A stretch of 64,000 bases of DNA from Trichobilharzia szidati (lineage: Eukaryota > Platyhelminthes > Trematoda > Strigeidida > Schistosomatidae), in NCBI GenBank assembly GCA_944472155.2, contig OX235279.1, positions 155,766,199 to 155,830,198 on the forward strand, in the 5' to 3' direction. The position numbers were made by a program, and so were the translations under genes. The notes under the pieces are model-generated. The model did no database searches and was not told the origin of the DNA. It was given only the letters and a program-made list of their open reading frames with translations. Shown piece by piece: positions 21,601 to 36,600 of the stretch (the first letter of the stretch is position 1; each line of letters begins with the position of its first letter).

Positions 21601-24600
21601 CTTTTAGATTTCTTCTACTCATGTTGTTCGGTTATTGCTGTTGTTGGTAGTCAGGCAACTTTATCGCCTCTCCACTCTTTGTATTCACTTTGAAGTCCTG
21701 TCTTCATTGCCTAACTCTCCAAACAAATTATTGCTTTTACCTTTCTTCTAGTTCTTATGACATTGGAAATCAGTTGTCTGCCTCAAGTCCAGATATTCTA
21801 GATAACATTTATCGGTCCAACCTATTCCTGTCCTCACAATGCCTACAGTCTAACACGTAATCTAGTCCACCACAATTAGCAATATCACTATCGGTGATAG
21901 TAGGCAGTCTTGTCTTGCTCCTGTATTCACTTCAATGTCAGGCTTGCTGCCTCTTCCGTTGGAGACCAATTGAAATTTGGCATTGTCATAAATCTGTTGA
22001 ATAAGGACAGTAAATATTTGGGCCCGTGTACTCAAAAGTGCAGAAGACGTCCCTAAGCTACTTCGCCGACGTTTTTCTACAAACAGAGCCACTTCAGCAT
22101 GCAGATATACCAGTTCACTTGATGTTGTGGTGTTGAATTACATTGGCCAATGTTGAACGTCCTACTGAACATACAGCAACCTAGCTAGCTACCTACGGAA
22201 GGGAGCAAGAAAGTTTAGTTATGGGTAAAATTATTTTGACATAGTCTCACAGTGCTACGCAGTATTTTATTCCTGCTCATTATCATATCAAGGTACTCAC
22301 ACAACTTTCTAACTTCCTTCGTCTATATAATTCCATTATTTTTCATCGCTTGACTTCATTGCTAATCGCATGTCCATATTTTCGGTGTGAGTGATGAGCC
22401 ATTGGATCCTATTGCACTTGTTGTGTTGGGTGTAGACTCGATGAACCAGGCATGATTCAGTAATCAACCTCTCTCTACACCTACCTATATTACTTCTTAT
22501 CATTTTAGCCCTCTCACACCCTATTGTGTGGTTGTGTGTTAATGCATGCAGTGCCATGTAGCGCTGAGCTTTTTTCTAAATTACTTATCTTCTCGGGGTC
22601 AACCATTCTCACCTTAGCTAAATTCTTATGTTCCGACAATCTGACTATCCATAATGGAATCTGACTACCCCGACCTACCAGTTTGACCTATGTAGCTGAC
22701 CTCATTCACAGTGATTGCACGGTTTTTTGTCAATTATATTATTTTGTCTAATTGGGTCGACTGTGTCCTTTAATCTACAGAGCTTTTCCTATCTGAGTGA
22801 GCTTGTAGGTTTAAATGTCACTGTAATTCCTGCCTGATTGAGAATCCTCCTTAAATTGTATGACAGTTGATGCCTTATATTCTCTGTGAAACTGTGAGAA
22901 TTTATCAAAATAAATTTTATCCACAATGGATTTATACTCTACCACAATGCACAATTCCTATTTTTATAACATAGAAGTTTGGATATAGTTAGGTAATACA
23001 ATATCTTGTGAATTCAGGACATTCTCCTCCACTTGAAAATTCCTTTATGGTCTCACACAGAAGATCCAATCAAGCCTCTCTAAATCATCTGGTAACAGCT
23101 GTGTTAGCAGCGATCCCAAAGCTGAAACCCACGCCATATATCCGAAAGAAATACGTCTAACTTTTGTGTTTACTGTGGCCATCATAAACAGTCAGTCCGC
23201 TGAACCATAATTTTTATCCTATTGCGTTTTCTATTTGAAGTTCCTGTTTACCGTTTTCCTTATCACTACGTTTTCAATCCTTATTTGTTACCTTGGTCAT
23301 TTGTTTGTTCGTTTTAAATTCCTTATTGTTACGCAATGGCTTTCCTCTCCTGCTAGTCTCTTCTACCAACGTTTTGATTTTTTCCTCTTAGTCTCCAAAT
23401 TTGTGTGAAATTTAACATAAATGGTCTACGAAATCCTGATCTCCTAGAGCCTTCTTATCGGTCAAACGTATTCCTATGTCCTCGCTTGCCACGCGTGGTG
23501 TTCTGCATAATCCAGTCCCCTCCCCAAATTAGGAATGTCATAGTTGGTGATAGTAAGAAGCCTTGTATTACTTCTCCTGTCTTTACTTCAAACGCAGGCT
23601 TCGCCGAGTTTTTTGTTGCAGATCATTTGACATGTGCCATTGTCAGAAGGCCAGTTGTTGAACGAGGTCGATAAAGACTTAGGACAGTTTATGGTGTTGA
23701 AGTAGTTTCCAAATTACTTCTCAGTCAACGCTGTCTGTCGAAGGCCATTTCAAAATCGACGAAGCTAAAGGTGCAGAGATTTGACTGCATTCTATGCTTT
23801 GTTCCGTGATGACGATGCGTAGAGTTGTAATTTGATCGACACATGATTTGCCTTTCCTGAATCCAGCCTGCTCCACGGGGCAGAGTTCTGCATACAGTGC
23901 GTCTTTTATTCTCTCTAGGATGATGTAACCTAGTATTTCGCTTGGTGTGGACAAGAGCATCATTCCGTTTCAGTTCTTGTGGGGTCGGTTTCTTTGGTAC
24001 CTGGGAAAGGTAACTTTTCTTCCAAAGAGTACGTACCTCTCCTTCCTTCCAAGATACGGCCTCATACCCCCTATAAACTACCTGCTACTAGTGCAGAATT
24101 CGGTCTTCCTCTCTCTCTCTCTCTCGAAACATTCTCTTATGGCTACACGTTTATAGTCTCTATGCTATCAGCCAAGTTGTCCGATTCACTGCCTCTGTGC
24201 GATACAAAGAGGTGTTCCTAATAAAAGCGAAAGAGCGAATTCGAACATCAGGCACTTGCAACGCGAATGACGCAGAAGAACTGGAGAAAAGCAACAGGTG
24301 GCTAACAACAACACACAATTACTAACAGATGCCCTCCATCACTGACTGACTCAATACTGACCAGTAAAAGGATAAGCAACAAGCGAGAAGGAATTCCGGG
24401 AATACGACGAACTAACCAAGGACTTCATGCACTTATTTCCCTTGATACATAGTGACAAAGAAAGAACGAAAGACTGAATTCGCAATATAAAATGCTGTCA
24501 ACATTCTATTTCACAGGTCCTCATCATCTGCTTTAAACCACCCGGAACTACAGTGGTTATAAATGATTAGTGACAATAACATATTTCAATCTTTGGTAGT

Positions 24601-27600
24601 TGTAGTAATGGTAGAGAAAAAATTATAAGATTTAACGCATCCAAAATATAAGCACTACAATACACACTCAGTTTATGTTACCATCAGTTTACATACTTAC
24701 GAAACAGAAAAGGTGAGAGGAGGAGGGACGGAACAAAACAGTATTAGCTTATAAGTCCATGTGTTAACTTAAGAAGACTATAAGATATCATAAAACTGAA
24801 ATTCGCTCAGTGAGCTGAAATGCCTAATATGTATGACTAATCACAATGTAATCAAAATGCACTTACCAGGCTATTGAGAGTGAGTAATTACACGCTTCCT
24901 TTCTGTATGTATGTATGTTTGGTTTGAAAAGCTTGATTGCACTACCTTCAGCAAAAATCGTAGTCAATTTGCTTTCCTTGTTTGTATATGCAATATTTTG
25001 AAGGATTTGAAGATCTCGTTGAAATGACTTTTAGCCACAAGATGTCTAGTAGTAATTTAACTTTTTGCGAATATCTGTTCCCCATTTAAGCATAAATTTC
25101 ATGGGATATGTTCAGAAAACACATGATAGACGCCTTTAAATTTGGCTTTCCAATGTACTTGCTCTCGTAAGTGCATGTAAATGTATAGGAACAGCTTAAG
25201 GTGACATCAGCAGAGTACTTATCCAGTTTAGATTATCTTATTCATCATGTACAGTGCTGGACAGGAATGCGCTAGACAAATGAGAAAATTCTAGAAGATC
25301 TGGATTTCGCGGGTGATCAGATGGCTAGCCGGGATAATTAGCAACAACAAACTCTGGTAGTGCAGAACCCAGTCAAGAACCCCTTCCCTACCTAACAAAT
25401 ATTCCGAGGAAAATGTATATGGATGGATCAGACACATTCAATGAGGAAACCAATTGGATGACATCACGCGCCCACCAACCCATCACTCGACTACAACCCG
25501 AATAGGAAACGACAAATTAGGCATCGCTTTGAAGGTGACATGAAGGACATCATGTGAAGAGGGGAAGCAAGCTAACGGGCAATCGTCGGACCAGCTGATG
25601 AGAACTGTAGAGAAGAGGACAAAGTGGAGGTGTTACCCCATTCAAGCCCTATGTTCCATTAGGAACCCCAGGGAATAATAATAATAATGAAAATAACAAT
25701 AATAACCTACCTGTCTAATACATCCTCTAGGTAATAGTTTAGCCAATGCAGATAATGTCAATGTAGCATTGATATCCTCATCCAAAGGTTGAACAACAAT
25801 TTGATTACCGATTGCTATATGTTGAACAAGCCGACTGAATGGCATGACACCAAGTACATGATATAGTCTTGATAAAATTAATAAAGAACTAGAAGAGATG
25901 AGGAAAAACAGCAGGGAAGATTTAAATGATTAGTTTTTTTCATGTGTGACCACGGGTTAATACGACAGAGAACTATTGGAAACCGTCAACACGGACTCCT
26001 GCCAGACAGATGGCTGTTACGATAGCCCAATCCGGGACTGACTCATCGGATGTACGCACTCACCACCTGGGTTCGAACCACCCCAGACACCTTCGGGTTA
26101 CAACTGAAGCTCGTTGGCAACAATTAGGCCACTGGGAACCAAGTCAGTCGCCAACCCATGAATTCTAGCTTCTGCCAATTCGTGATTTTAGCGCGACTGG
26201 TGGCATCAGTCAGCATGGTCAGAGGGAGAGTATTTGTCCTCACTCCCGACAATTTGATGAACCTTACGACTTCTCACTAGGACACTGCAAGAAACTTCGT
26301 CCTGTGGTCAGTCACTAGCCAATATCAGATTAACTTTCAAGGGTTACTTTGTAGGGGGGAATTTGATTCGTTTCAAGTTTGATATCACAGATCGACATCA
26401 TTTAAAAAACTACTGAAAACAAGCTACACATAGTACTCGAGGAATGTTTTGTCAGCCAAGTTTGGGACTCATCAGTGGTGCGCACACATTGGAGTCCGAA
26501 TGGAAGGGAAAAGATTTCATTCTCCAACACTCAACCCCACCGGCGTTATCAGAATCACGAGGCGAAGACGTTGACAATTTTCAGTCATGTCGATGACGAC
26601 CATTTGTCCTATTTTTGGAAGATCAAACTGGAATCAGAATATCTTACACTAGAACACTCCATGCAACTTCATCGTATATGTAGTCAGTCAGTAACTCACA
26701 AGTGAATGTTGGTTTGTACTGTTAAATCACAAACTAAGATCTCAGTTAGGAAGTCACTGAGAACCAACCACCAGTGAATATTTGGAAAGTTTTTCCATCC
26801 AGTTTCTGAAACTCATCAACACTACGCATCTTTGCTATTTTCACGCAAGGATTGAACTGAGGAATTTCAAGGCACAAGCCGCGAGGCAGTCGACTGTTCA
26901 CAGCCACTGGGATAGAATCCAGTGACCTGCCCTCAAGTGATAGCTCGAGGGATTCGTCAAGTCATCGTGTGTGTGAGTATGAACAAATAGTCATCAATGT
27001 CACTGAATGACTGATGGCAGTGGCGATAAAAATCGCCAATTGTCAAAAGTTAAAATTCAGGGGCAGGCAGCCATTGGATTCCAGTTCCAGTAGCTGCAAA
27101 TGATCAACGGTCTCGCCTTCAAAAAACTGAAGTTCCTGAATAATGACTCGATCCTCAGTGGTATGATGAGTCCGTGCGTACTAGTACTACTACTATTATT
27201 ACTATATAAAGTTGCAAATTAAAACCAAAGAAGCTCATTAGGAAGGAGGGATGTAAGGACACATGCTTGTCGATGACATAAACTGGCAGCGATAGCATTA
27301 TATATCGCGTATCAGTGATCGATAGATTCCCAGTAAGGTGATGGACAGTGGTTTCAGGCAGCCATACAGGAAGGTGTAGAGTGGTCTGATTGCAGTCCTC
27401 AAGACGTTAAGAAGCACGTCAAGCCACGGCAAAATACCCACCACGAGAACGACCGAAGCCATAGCCACCATTAAAATCATGGTCCTGACTACATTTGAAC
27501 TTTACTGGGCTGTTGAATGGTGTTCATTATTTCGTTCCAATGGATGCTTATTCAAAGTAACTAGAGGCAATGCCAATCGCCTCACCCTTTCAATGGTCGT

Positions 27601-30600
27601 ACCATAGAGGCACTCAATAAAGTCTTCGCATGCCATAGCATTCCGGACACCATTGTATCTGAAAACGGCAGTCAGCACACATCGCAAGTATTTCAAGATT
27701 TCTGTTGAATAAAAGTATACAACAGGTGCGGACGCCAATTTATCACCCTCAGTTCAACAATCAAGCAGAAAGGTTTGTGAACACTTTCAAGACAGCTAAA
27801 GTAGAAGCAGGGGTAGGAGCCACATAAAAAATTATACAACAGTTCCTTTTCGTGTACCTCACGGTGCCAACAGCAGAACAGAAGAAAATTCCAGAAGAAC
27901 TTTTAAGGGGACGGACGTTGTGCACCGACCACCATACAATGTTACTTAACCAAATTGCTACTAAAACTTCAACGCACAAATACAATGTTACCGTCACCAT
28001 CAAATCATCGGGAAAGTGCTGCAGGTTATTTACAGAAGAGTGACCTGGTCTGTGCTTGAGATTATTTTATTTTTATTTTTATCACGCGGAAGAGCAAAAT
28101 GGATGGGACGCCAGACTAAAGGTACTTGCAGAACAATGATTCATGAAGTAGAAGTGGGGGACGAAACATGAATAAGACACAATTACGACGGCGCCACATG
28201 ACATCATCAAAACATGAGATATTCTTAGGTCTCCTAAATTCTTTTTTTCATTGTTTCCTTGAGTTCCGAGTGGAACATAAGGTTTCAACCTGAGTACATT
28301 TCCGTTTTGTCCTGTTCTCTACAATCCTCTTTAGCTGGGCCTACGAGTGCTCATAAGATCTCAACTCCTCCGCCTCATAAGATCTAATCTATGTTACCTT
28401 TGAACCCACAACAAACTAATCGATTTCCATTCGGGCCCCAGTCGAGCGATGGCCTGGACGGCGTGTGATGTCATTTGACGGTCTCATCAGCACATACCCA
28501 ATCCATCTCCATCTTCCCCACCACATTTCTTGAGCAATAGGTTCATGGTTAGTTTTTCCCCATAATTTCTTGTTGCTAATTATTCCTGGTCGGCCATTCT
28601 ATCTTCAGTATGGAACGAAGGTAGCTGTTAATAAAGGTCCACGGCAGCCTTTTGGAAATGCCTGACATTTATGTCGAAAATTGAAATCTTGATCTTTACA
28701 CTGCGTGCAGAATATTTCCAAACTGACTTCTTACTTGGAACATTTACACTACCTTGATATAAGTATAAAACTTGGCCACTGTGGTAGAGTATAACTCCAT
28801 TATGGATAAGATTTATTTTGACAAATCACACAGTGTTGTACAATAATATTAACTGATGACGTTTCGAGCACAAATTATTGTTCATAATCATATCAAGTCA
28901 CTCAGACAACTCTATGCTACCTTCAGTTGATACGAAGGTAAACAAACGGGAGTCAGAGAACAAGAAGTGGTCTCAACCCAGAAGGCAATCCAATAGCAAG
29001 AGATCCCAGACAATACGATTCCAAGTTGACCCAAAGAAGAAGAGGTACTAATTTTATTGTACATGTTCATTTCGGCTTTGAAAGGGGGGAGTGTTATACA
29101 GACCTACTACTACTGCAGAAGTGATGAAGATTCCTGGTCAACAGCAACAACAACAGACAACAATCAGTATAAATGGGAGAAAGCTGAAAGAAGCAATCTC
29201 CTTTACCTACCTACCTGGAAAGCATCGTTTCAACTACAGGCACAATTGATGAGGATATCAAAGCGAGGATTAGGAGAGCAAGGCAAGCTTTTATTACTCT
29301 TAAGTCTGTGTGGAGATCAACAGTACTCAGAATAAAAAACAAATAAATAATAAGATCCGGATTTCCAACTCCAATGTGGTCAGTGCTACTACACGGATCA
29401 CAGACTTGGCACGTTACGAAGGGCACTTCGAACAGACTACAGACCTTCATCAACAGCTGTCTTCGCTCAATACTCAAGATCAGATGACCAGAAAAGATCA
29501 GCAACAGAAATGTCTGTGAGCGAACCAACCAGAAACCAATTGCACAACAAATAAGAAGGAAGAAATGGAGGTGGATTGGCCATTAAGTGACATCACACGT
29601 CAGGCTCTCAAGTGGAACCCAAATGGGAAGCATCAAGCTGGTCGTCCGGGGATGACATGAAGGAGGTCATGTGAAGAGGGGACGAAAGCCTGTGGGCAGA
29701 CGTGGAGCCAGGTAAAAACGTTGGCGGAGAACCGAACGCAACGGAGAAGTCTTATGTTCTTCTAGGAACTAAAGGAGACAATAATAATATACACTTATCT
29801 TTACAGTGCTGTTTGTATTTCCTTCCACCTGCCCATTTGAGACCTTGGAACCCTCTTGATTGCCGACTGTCTTAATTAGTGTCTCTCAAGGCCATTTAAA
29901 GCATATTTATACGCGACTGCTGTCTACCCTTTTTGACTGTTGATTCGAGACAGTAAAAGCTCTCAAAGTAAACGGTCTGCCTTCTAATGTCACAGGTTCA
30001 GTGGTATCGTACCGTATCGTTGATGTTACTAATAGAGCAATTAGAACAATAGGCTCAGGAAACGACTAGGTAGGAAGCTCGTTGGCGCAAGCTACCAAGT
30101 GTACTAACGGTCATAACAGAATTAGCAATGACTAGAGATTACTGGTCATAATGTCTCACAATTATCGTTCTCAACGGCTACCGTTTATCCACTTTATGTC
30201 ATATCTTATATCCATTCAACCCTCAAAGTTTTTCAGTGTTACTATTTCTTTCTTCCTTCCGTACATTCTGCTCATTATTTATTTTTTCTCTCTTTTCTAT
30301 ACCTTTGTGTGTGTGTGCTACATGGAGGGAGTGTGGCAACTTAAAGTGCTGCTGCACTTTTATGCAAAGTGCTATATTGAAACCATAGACCACCGATGTC
30401 ATTGAAGAGTATTTTTCCTAGTACGCCCTCTCTAATTGGTGGAGCCCAGTAGTCATTAACATCTCAGCAGAACTCCAAATAACTTTTTCTTGTAGTCCAG
30501 TCACACTGATGAGCAGTATATTAGTTTGTCAAGTGTTGATATGCCAGGAGGAAATTACATTACAAACTGAGAAGTCGTATGTTACCAGCGGGTGCAACTG

Positions 30601-33600
30601 AATCAGACAGACAAGAGGATAGTTACTCACCGACGGCACTGACTGGCGGGCCGCAATATATCTATCGCGAATTCGCAGAAGTTGGAACTCACGCGTTGGT
30701 CATGAGATTGGGTTCCAATGGTTGCCAACAAGCTCGCCTTGTAACCGGAAGGTACTGGGTTCGAGCCTCAGTGGGTGTGTGGTGCTGAAGAGTCCAAAAC
30801 TAGGCTGATGAAACAGTTGAGCCGGGTATTCCATTGTTATTGATATTCCTCTAACTGATGTCAACTCGTCATCAAACCTGTTGTCAATAATGTCACACAA
30901 CCCACCTCCTCTACTCCACAGCAATGGGCCGCTATGTATTTCAGATAAATTTAAGTACGATTGTACATACAGCTTATGAATATGAGACTTGTCTGAATAA
31001 AGAGAACATTTTACAAGATTGATAAAGGAAATGATTTCACAGTTAGAGGATCACTGAAAACCAACCAGCAGGGATTAATATTTTGGGGTTCCTCGACACT
31101 GCATACCCATGGCCTCACACCATCAGAGGATCAAACTATCCAGGACCTTCAATTTACAAGACGAACTCGTCGTGCACCATCCAGTCACTGGGACACGATA
31201 CGACAGCCCATGAACTCCAACTTCTGCCACTTCATCAGCCAATGTCATCGGTGAATAGTTGTCCTCATTACATGCTTTGCTGTACCACTCTACTGGTCAC
31301 GACTGATATCATTAAAACACTCCAGGTAACTACTTCCTGTATAGAGTTAGTCACTAGTGAAAACCTCAGTGGGTACGTACATGTTGAAAAGTCAGTGTCA
31401 AACAAGGAAGACAAAACACTTGTGTTCAGTACTCTCCCCTCACTGCTTATACTCAGCTCGTCATCAGACCTGTATAACCAATCGTACCCACCCCACGCTG
31501 CTGCAAATACCAATAACACTTGAAAACTTATATAATCGATAAACCAAATAAGGTTGCTCACACAGAATTCTCCATTTCAGACGACAGACAACTGAAATCC
31601 AGTGTTGTTATATCTTCCACCAGGTTGGATGAACTATTGTCTGGCGATACTGACGGTTTGAACAACAGAGTTGAACTACTGGAATGACTCATTGGTTGTT
31701 TATAACTTGAACCAGTGGTAACATTAATATTATTATTACTACTACTACTATTGATATTACTTATATTGGCAGTATTAGGAATATTATTAGCACTAGAAAT
31801 ACTAGGAGTAATGGTATTACTAATAACTGGATTGGATAGATTCATTGATGACATCAAATGGTCGACACCAGCTGTCAGAAGCGCTTCATGTTCCTCTTGC
31901 ATAATCAAGGTATCTTCATCTTCAGGTGGGGCGATCACTGACGGCAGTACACTCCAACGACGACCACCAGCACGAAGTAACCAAGTGAACCATGCATGGA
32001 TACGATAAAATATCTATAGGAGAGAGAAAAACAGGGAAATAAAAGTAGGAGAATTGATGATAATAAACTCATTAAGTTAGAGAAACAGATTTAACAACAA
32101 GTTCGACCACGGACTGATAACGTGAAATAGAGAACCACTGAAAACCAGCCGCAGGCAGTACTGCCAGAGAGCTAGTTGTCTCATCAGCCTAGTTAGGGAA
32201 CAATCGGTGGCACGCACTTACTATCCAGAACCTTCCAACTATAAGTCAAGCTCGTTGGCGACCATTCAGCCACTACTGGGGACTGGGGACCACCTGACTC
32301 AATGGTCTACGCACACATGAATTTTAACTTCTACCAATTTGTGATTTTAGCGTGACTGATGGCGCCAGCTAGTGTCATTGGTGGCGCGTATTTCTCCTCA
32401 CGCTACACGACAGCTTGATGGACCCCACACTGGTCATGACTTCCCACCAGAACACTCAAGGAAACCTCATCTATCTGTATCCAGCCACTAGCGGGTATCA
32501 TATTAATTTTGAAGAGGTATTTTGTAGGGGAGGGGGAATTTAATCTGCTTCAAGTTTTATATCACCGACTGGTATCAGTTAGAGATGTAACAAGAAGCAA
32601 CAATCCCCATCAACGGGAGAAATTCCAAGTAGGCCACACAACGATAACCTAATTGACCTGGTCAGTATCATTTCAATCACAGACGATAGCAGAGATGATA
32701 ACGTGTTCAGCAACATCTAATATCTAATCGATTCCACACATGTATATAAATGAAACAAGAAAGTTGTGTGTGTGAGTGCCTTTATATGATTATCAGCAAT
32801 AAATTGTGCCCGAAACGTCATCATTAAATATTACTGTATAACACTATTAGATTTTGCAAATTAAAATCTTATCCATAATGGAGTTAAACTCTACCACAGT
32901 GCCTAAGTTTTATACTTATATCAATAACAGCTAGGATTATTACTATTATTATTATTCCCTTGAATTTCCAGTGGAACAGGGTTTCAACCGGAGCACGTCT
33001 CCATTTTGTCCTGTTCTCTACAGTCCCCTTTAGCTAGTCCCATGATTGCCCATAGGTTCTCATCTCCTCCACCTCATACGATCTAATCCTTGTCACCCTC
33101 GAACACACGACAAACAAATTCCATTGTGTATAAAATTTATTTTGATAAAGTCTCCCAGTGTTATACAGTAATATTTACAATGGAATTATACTCTGCCACA
33201 GTGCGCAAGTTCTATTCTTATACACGACATACTAGTCGTTTCCCATTCGGGTTCCACTCGAGCGATGACCTGGATAGCGCGTGATGTCACTCGACAGTCT
33301 CCTCAGAGTGTGTCCAATCCATCCATCTCCACTTTCTTCGGCAAATTTGTTGAACATTAGGTTTATTGATTGGTTCATTCCCACCTAAAGTTCCTTGTTA
33401 CTTATCTTTTTGTCACATCGAACTAGAGAAGGCAGTACATGTTTTGACGCTCTGGACAAGTCTTTGAAGCACATAGAAGCACTGGTTATCTTGACATTAA
33501 TGTTGAGAATTAGAATCATGTTTCTTTATACTCAGTGTAGTAGGTTTCCACATACTCATTTCAGAGTGTGTAATGAGCGCCTTTTTTCCTTTCACGAATG

Positions 33601-36600
33601 AATCTTGGTTGGCTTTCACATGCACAACTGTGGAACTGTGTGTAGTTGAAACGATGCCACCGAAGTCAAGCGACTGAAGCATATGACCTCCTTTGCATTC
33701 CACAGCTTTGTTGGTGATTAGTGCCAACTGTGTATGGCAGGAAGAATATTACAGTAAAAGTGAAAGAAGTGACTTCCTTCAAATTTCCCACGTTGATGGT
33801 ATCATTATTATTTATTTACTAGTACTCCTGTAGGTTTCAAGCGCAACAGACGGTCTTAGCTGGGTAATATCTACATTTCATTCTGTTCTCCACACTCTTC
33901 ATCAGTTGACTTTGCTGATTCTCCACAATATTTCATTTTCTTGTCAAACGATCCCTTCCATTTCACCCTTGAACCTATACCCAACCCATCCTTTCCCATT
34001 TTGGGTTCAATTCAGGGGCCTGACTGTGATCTGATGTTATTCATCACCCGTTTTCCTTCTGGATATTTCTTGGGCTGTGTTCCTTGTTGTCGATCCTTTC
34101 CTGTCACGTGGCCATTTTAACAAGATAGAGAAGTTCATATCTGTTGAAAAAAGTATTCTAAAGTCTGTCACACTAATTCCTCTTAACTTCTAATTCTTCA
34201 ATTCCCATAGTGGTTATGAGTGTTTCTGTGTCTTCTAAAAGCAGATACCTCTCACAGTTGGAAAGTACATGTTTTGTTGTTTTGTTATTATGTATTGAAA
34301 TGTAAATTGAGCAACTCAACTGAAGACTGAATATTTGACAGATGGTACTGACTACTAATTAATTAAGACCACTCCCATCTAGGCTAAGGGGGGCGTGAAA
34401 ATAAAGATAGAAGACAGATTAGTCAGTGACGGTGAGAAGAATTCAATCTATTGGACAAAATATAGGTTATATGCATGCATTACAAACCCTCGGAAGGTTA
34501 AGCCATCAAATAACTAATTGCATTGGTTGCATATGATTAGACTTTGAAAGTTGTCCAGTGACATTATAATAAACCTTTCGCGTCTCAGCCCAATGGTTGA
34601 ATACATCGATTCATGGTTTAAGCCGCTATTATCTGCCAGATTAAAATCATCTAAAAACAACTCCCAGACAGCCATTTCGCTAGTTTAGGGCCACCCGCTG
34701 TACCCGATTTGACGCGGTTCATCAGAGGAAAAGAGCCAAATCAGTTGAAACCAACCTATTTCTGGCCGCGATTAGGGGTAGCATAAATTAAATTCGCGAA
34801 ATGAACAATTAACACACACATTGGGTTCGAGGAGGTAAACTTTACCGAAGGTACCTACCTCCATAGCTGACAAGTCTCAAATAGGTCGTTCACAATCAAA
34901 CTGTACAAAACGTACACATCCACACACAGTAACATATACATAAACACACATGTGCATCTAACCTGATCATCTTTCGTCAGATCAGCTAGTGAACGCATAT
35001 CTGAATCGGTAGCTCTTTTCTGTCGTGTTTCTCTACCCAGAGTTGAATGATGATGGGGATAAAAACTAGAATTTGTCGCCGCGACTGCATTCCCTGCGGC
35101 TATTGCCTGACCATAGAGTACAGGAGCTAAAGCTGCCGGTGGAGTAGCACATCGTCTTAAGGGAGCTGCAGTTGCCGAGGTTGTTGTTGCAGTAGATGTG
35201 CGACATTGATTTGTACCTGTTGAGGTGACTACAGCATTGTCGGATATTTCATCATTGAACACTTTATTGGCTGATAAACGCAATCGAGATACCATACGGG
35301 ATATATTAGATATCTGTGTGAAAAGAAAAAAATTGATCCTTTATAAGAAAAAAACATGTCGTTAATATATATATGTATATATACATATATATATCTTTAC
35401 CAACATCAGTTATAGAGCATCATCATCCCAGTGTGAAACTCTTCATCAGCCCAAACCCGTGAACCCAGACGATTAACAACCTAAAAGCTTCCGATTATGA
35501 CTGCCAATCCATGATACAAAGCGCCACCAACATCAGACAATGCAAATAGCCCCCTGGAGGTAGCGAGTTACTTCATTCTAGTTTGCAACTCTCTTCAACA
35601 GTGCCTATCCATCATCCGAATACAAAAGATCAAACCGTACACCAAGAGCTTCAGTTGATAAGGCCAGTTCGTTAATCCCATGCTAATAAGCAAACTGACA
35701 TATGTTAGAATTCATCAGCAGGTTATTGGATCTCATCTCAATGGCTGTATAGTAAACAAGCTGGTCAAAATTACCTCTGGTTGAAATCCGCTACACTCAA
35801 CATAAGGAATGAGATTCGAATTTTCAACAGTCAAATCAGGTCGCTGAGTGCTTCTGTACAGTTCAGATACTTGGCGTACGCATCATGCCAAGCACTGACA
35901 ACTAGTTGAAGAAATTTTATTAACAGCTGGCTTCGATGCTTTTAAACTGAAGATCAGATGGCTGATGTCACAACACTGTACTAGATAAACAGCTGGATAT
36001 CCAGGAAGAGATTAACACATATGGAAACAATGGAAGATCTTGGAGGGAACCTGATTATATCAAAAAGGAGAAGGAAAGGAAACAGTAGACTCCTGAACCA
36101 ACGACCACCACTTGCGAATTGTTCATAAATACCAACACAAAATGAAAAGATCTGTCAGTAAAACACGAATCCTCCGACAAAAAGCAGACATCCTGAGTGC
36201 TATACACTTGCTGAAAGCCAAAAGGACAGCAAGATAAGATGGAACACCTACAAAAGTACTGAAGACGGATCCAGAGATCATCGTGTCACCATTGTGGAAA
36301 GCTTAGAAGGAAGGATACCTACTCATTGGAAGAGTTTACCTAGTCAAACCACCAAACAAAGGTGGCTGAAGCCATGGAGAGAACTAGGATGGAATTATAC
36401 TCTTGTCCATTTTAAGCAAAGTTATCAGCCACGTCATCCTGAAGGGAGACTAAAAGATACTCTGGATGGCAACCTCTGTCTGGAAGAAACTGGACTTGGG
36501 AAAGACAAGTCATGTGTGGTGAAAACCAACAAGTTGGCAGAGAAGAGGCAAGCAATGAAGACAAGATTTCAAGTGAACATAGTGAAGACAAAGGTGATGA

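Noticed and set aside
27150..27190. A hammerhead core at GATGAGTCCGTGCG
   Set aside because: No GAAA segment or closing stem follows. The match is limited to the box and four bases.
27298..28003. Three minus-strand ORFs that look hydrophobic
   Set aside because: The plus strand of the same DNA encodes recognisable integrase motifs, so these are shadows.
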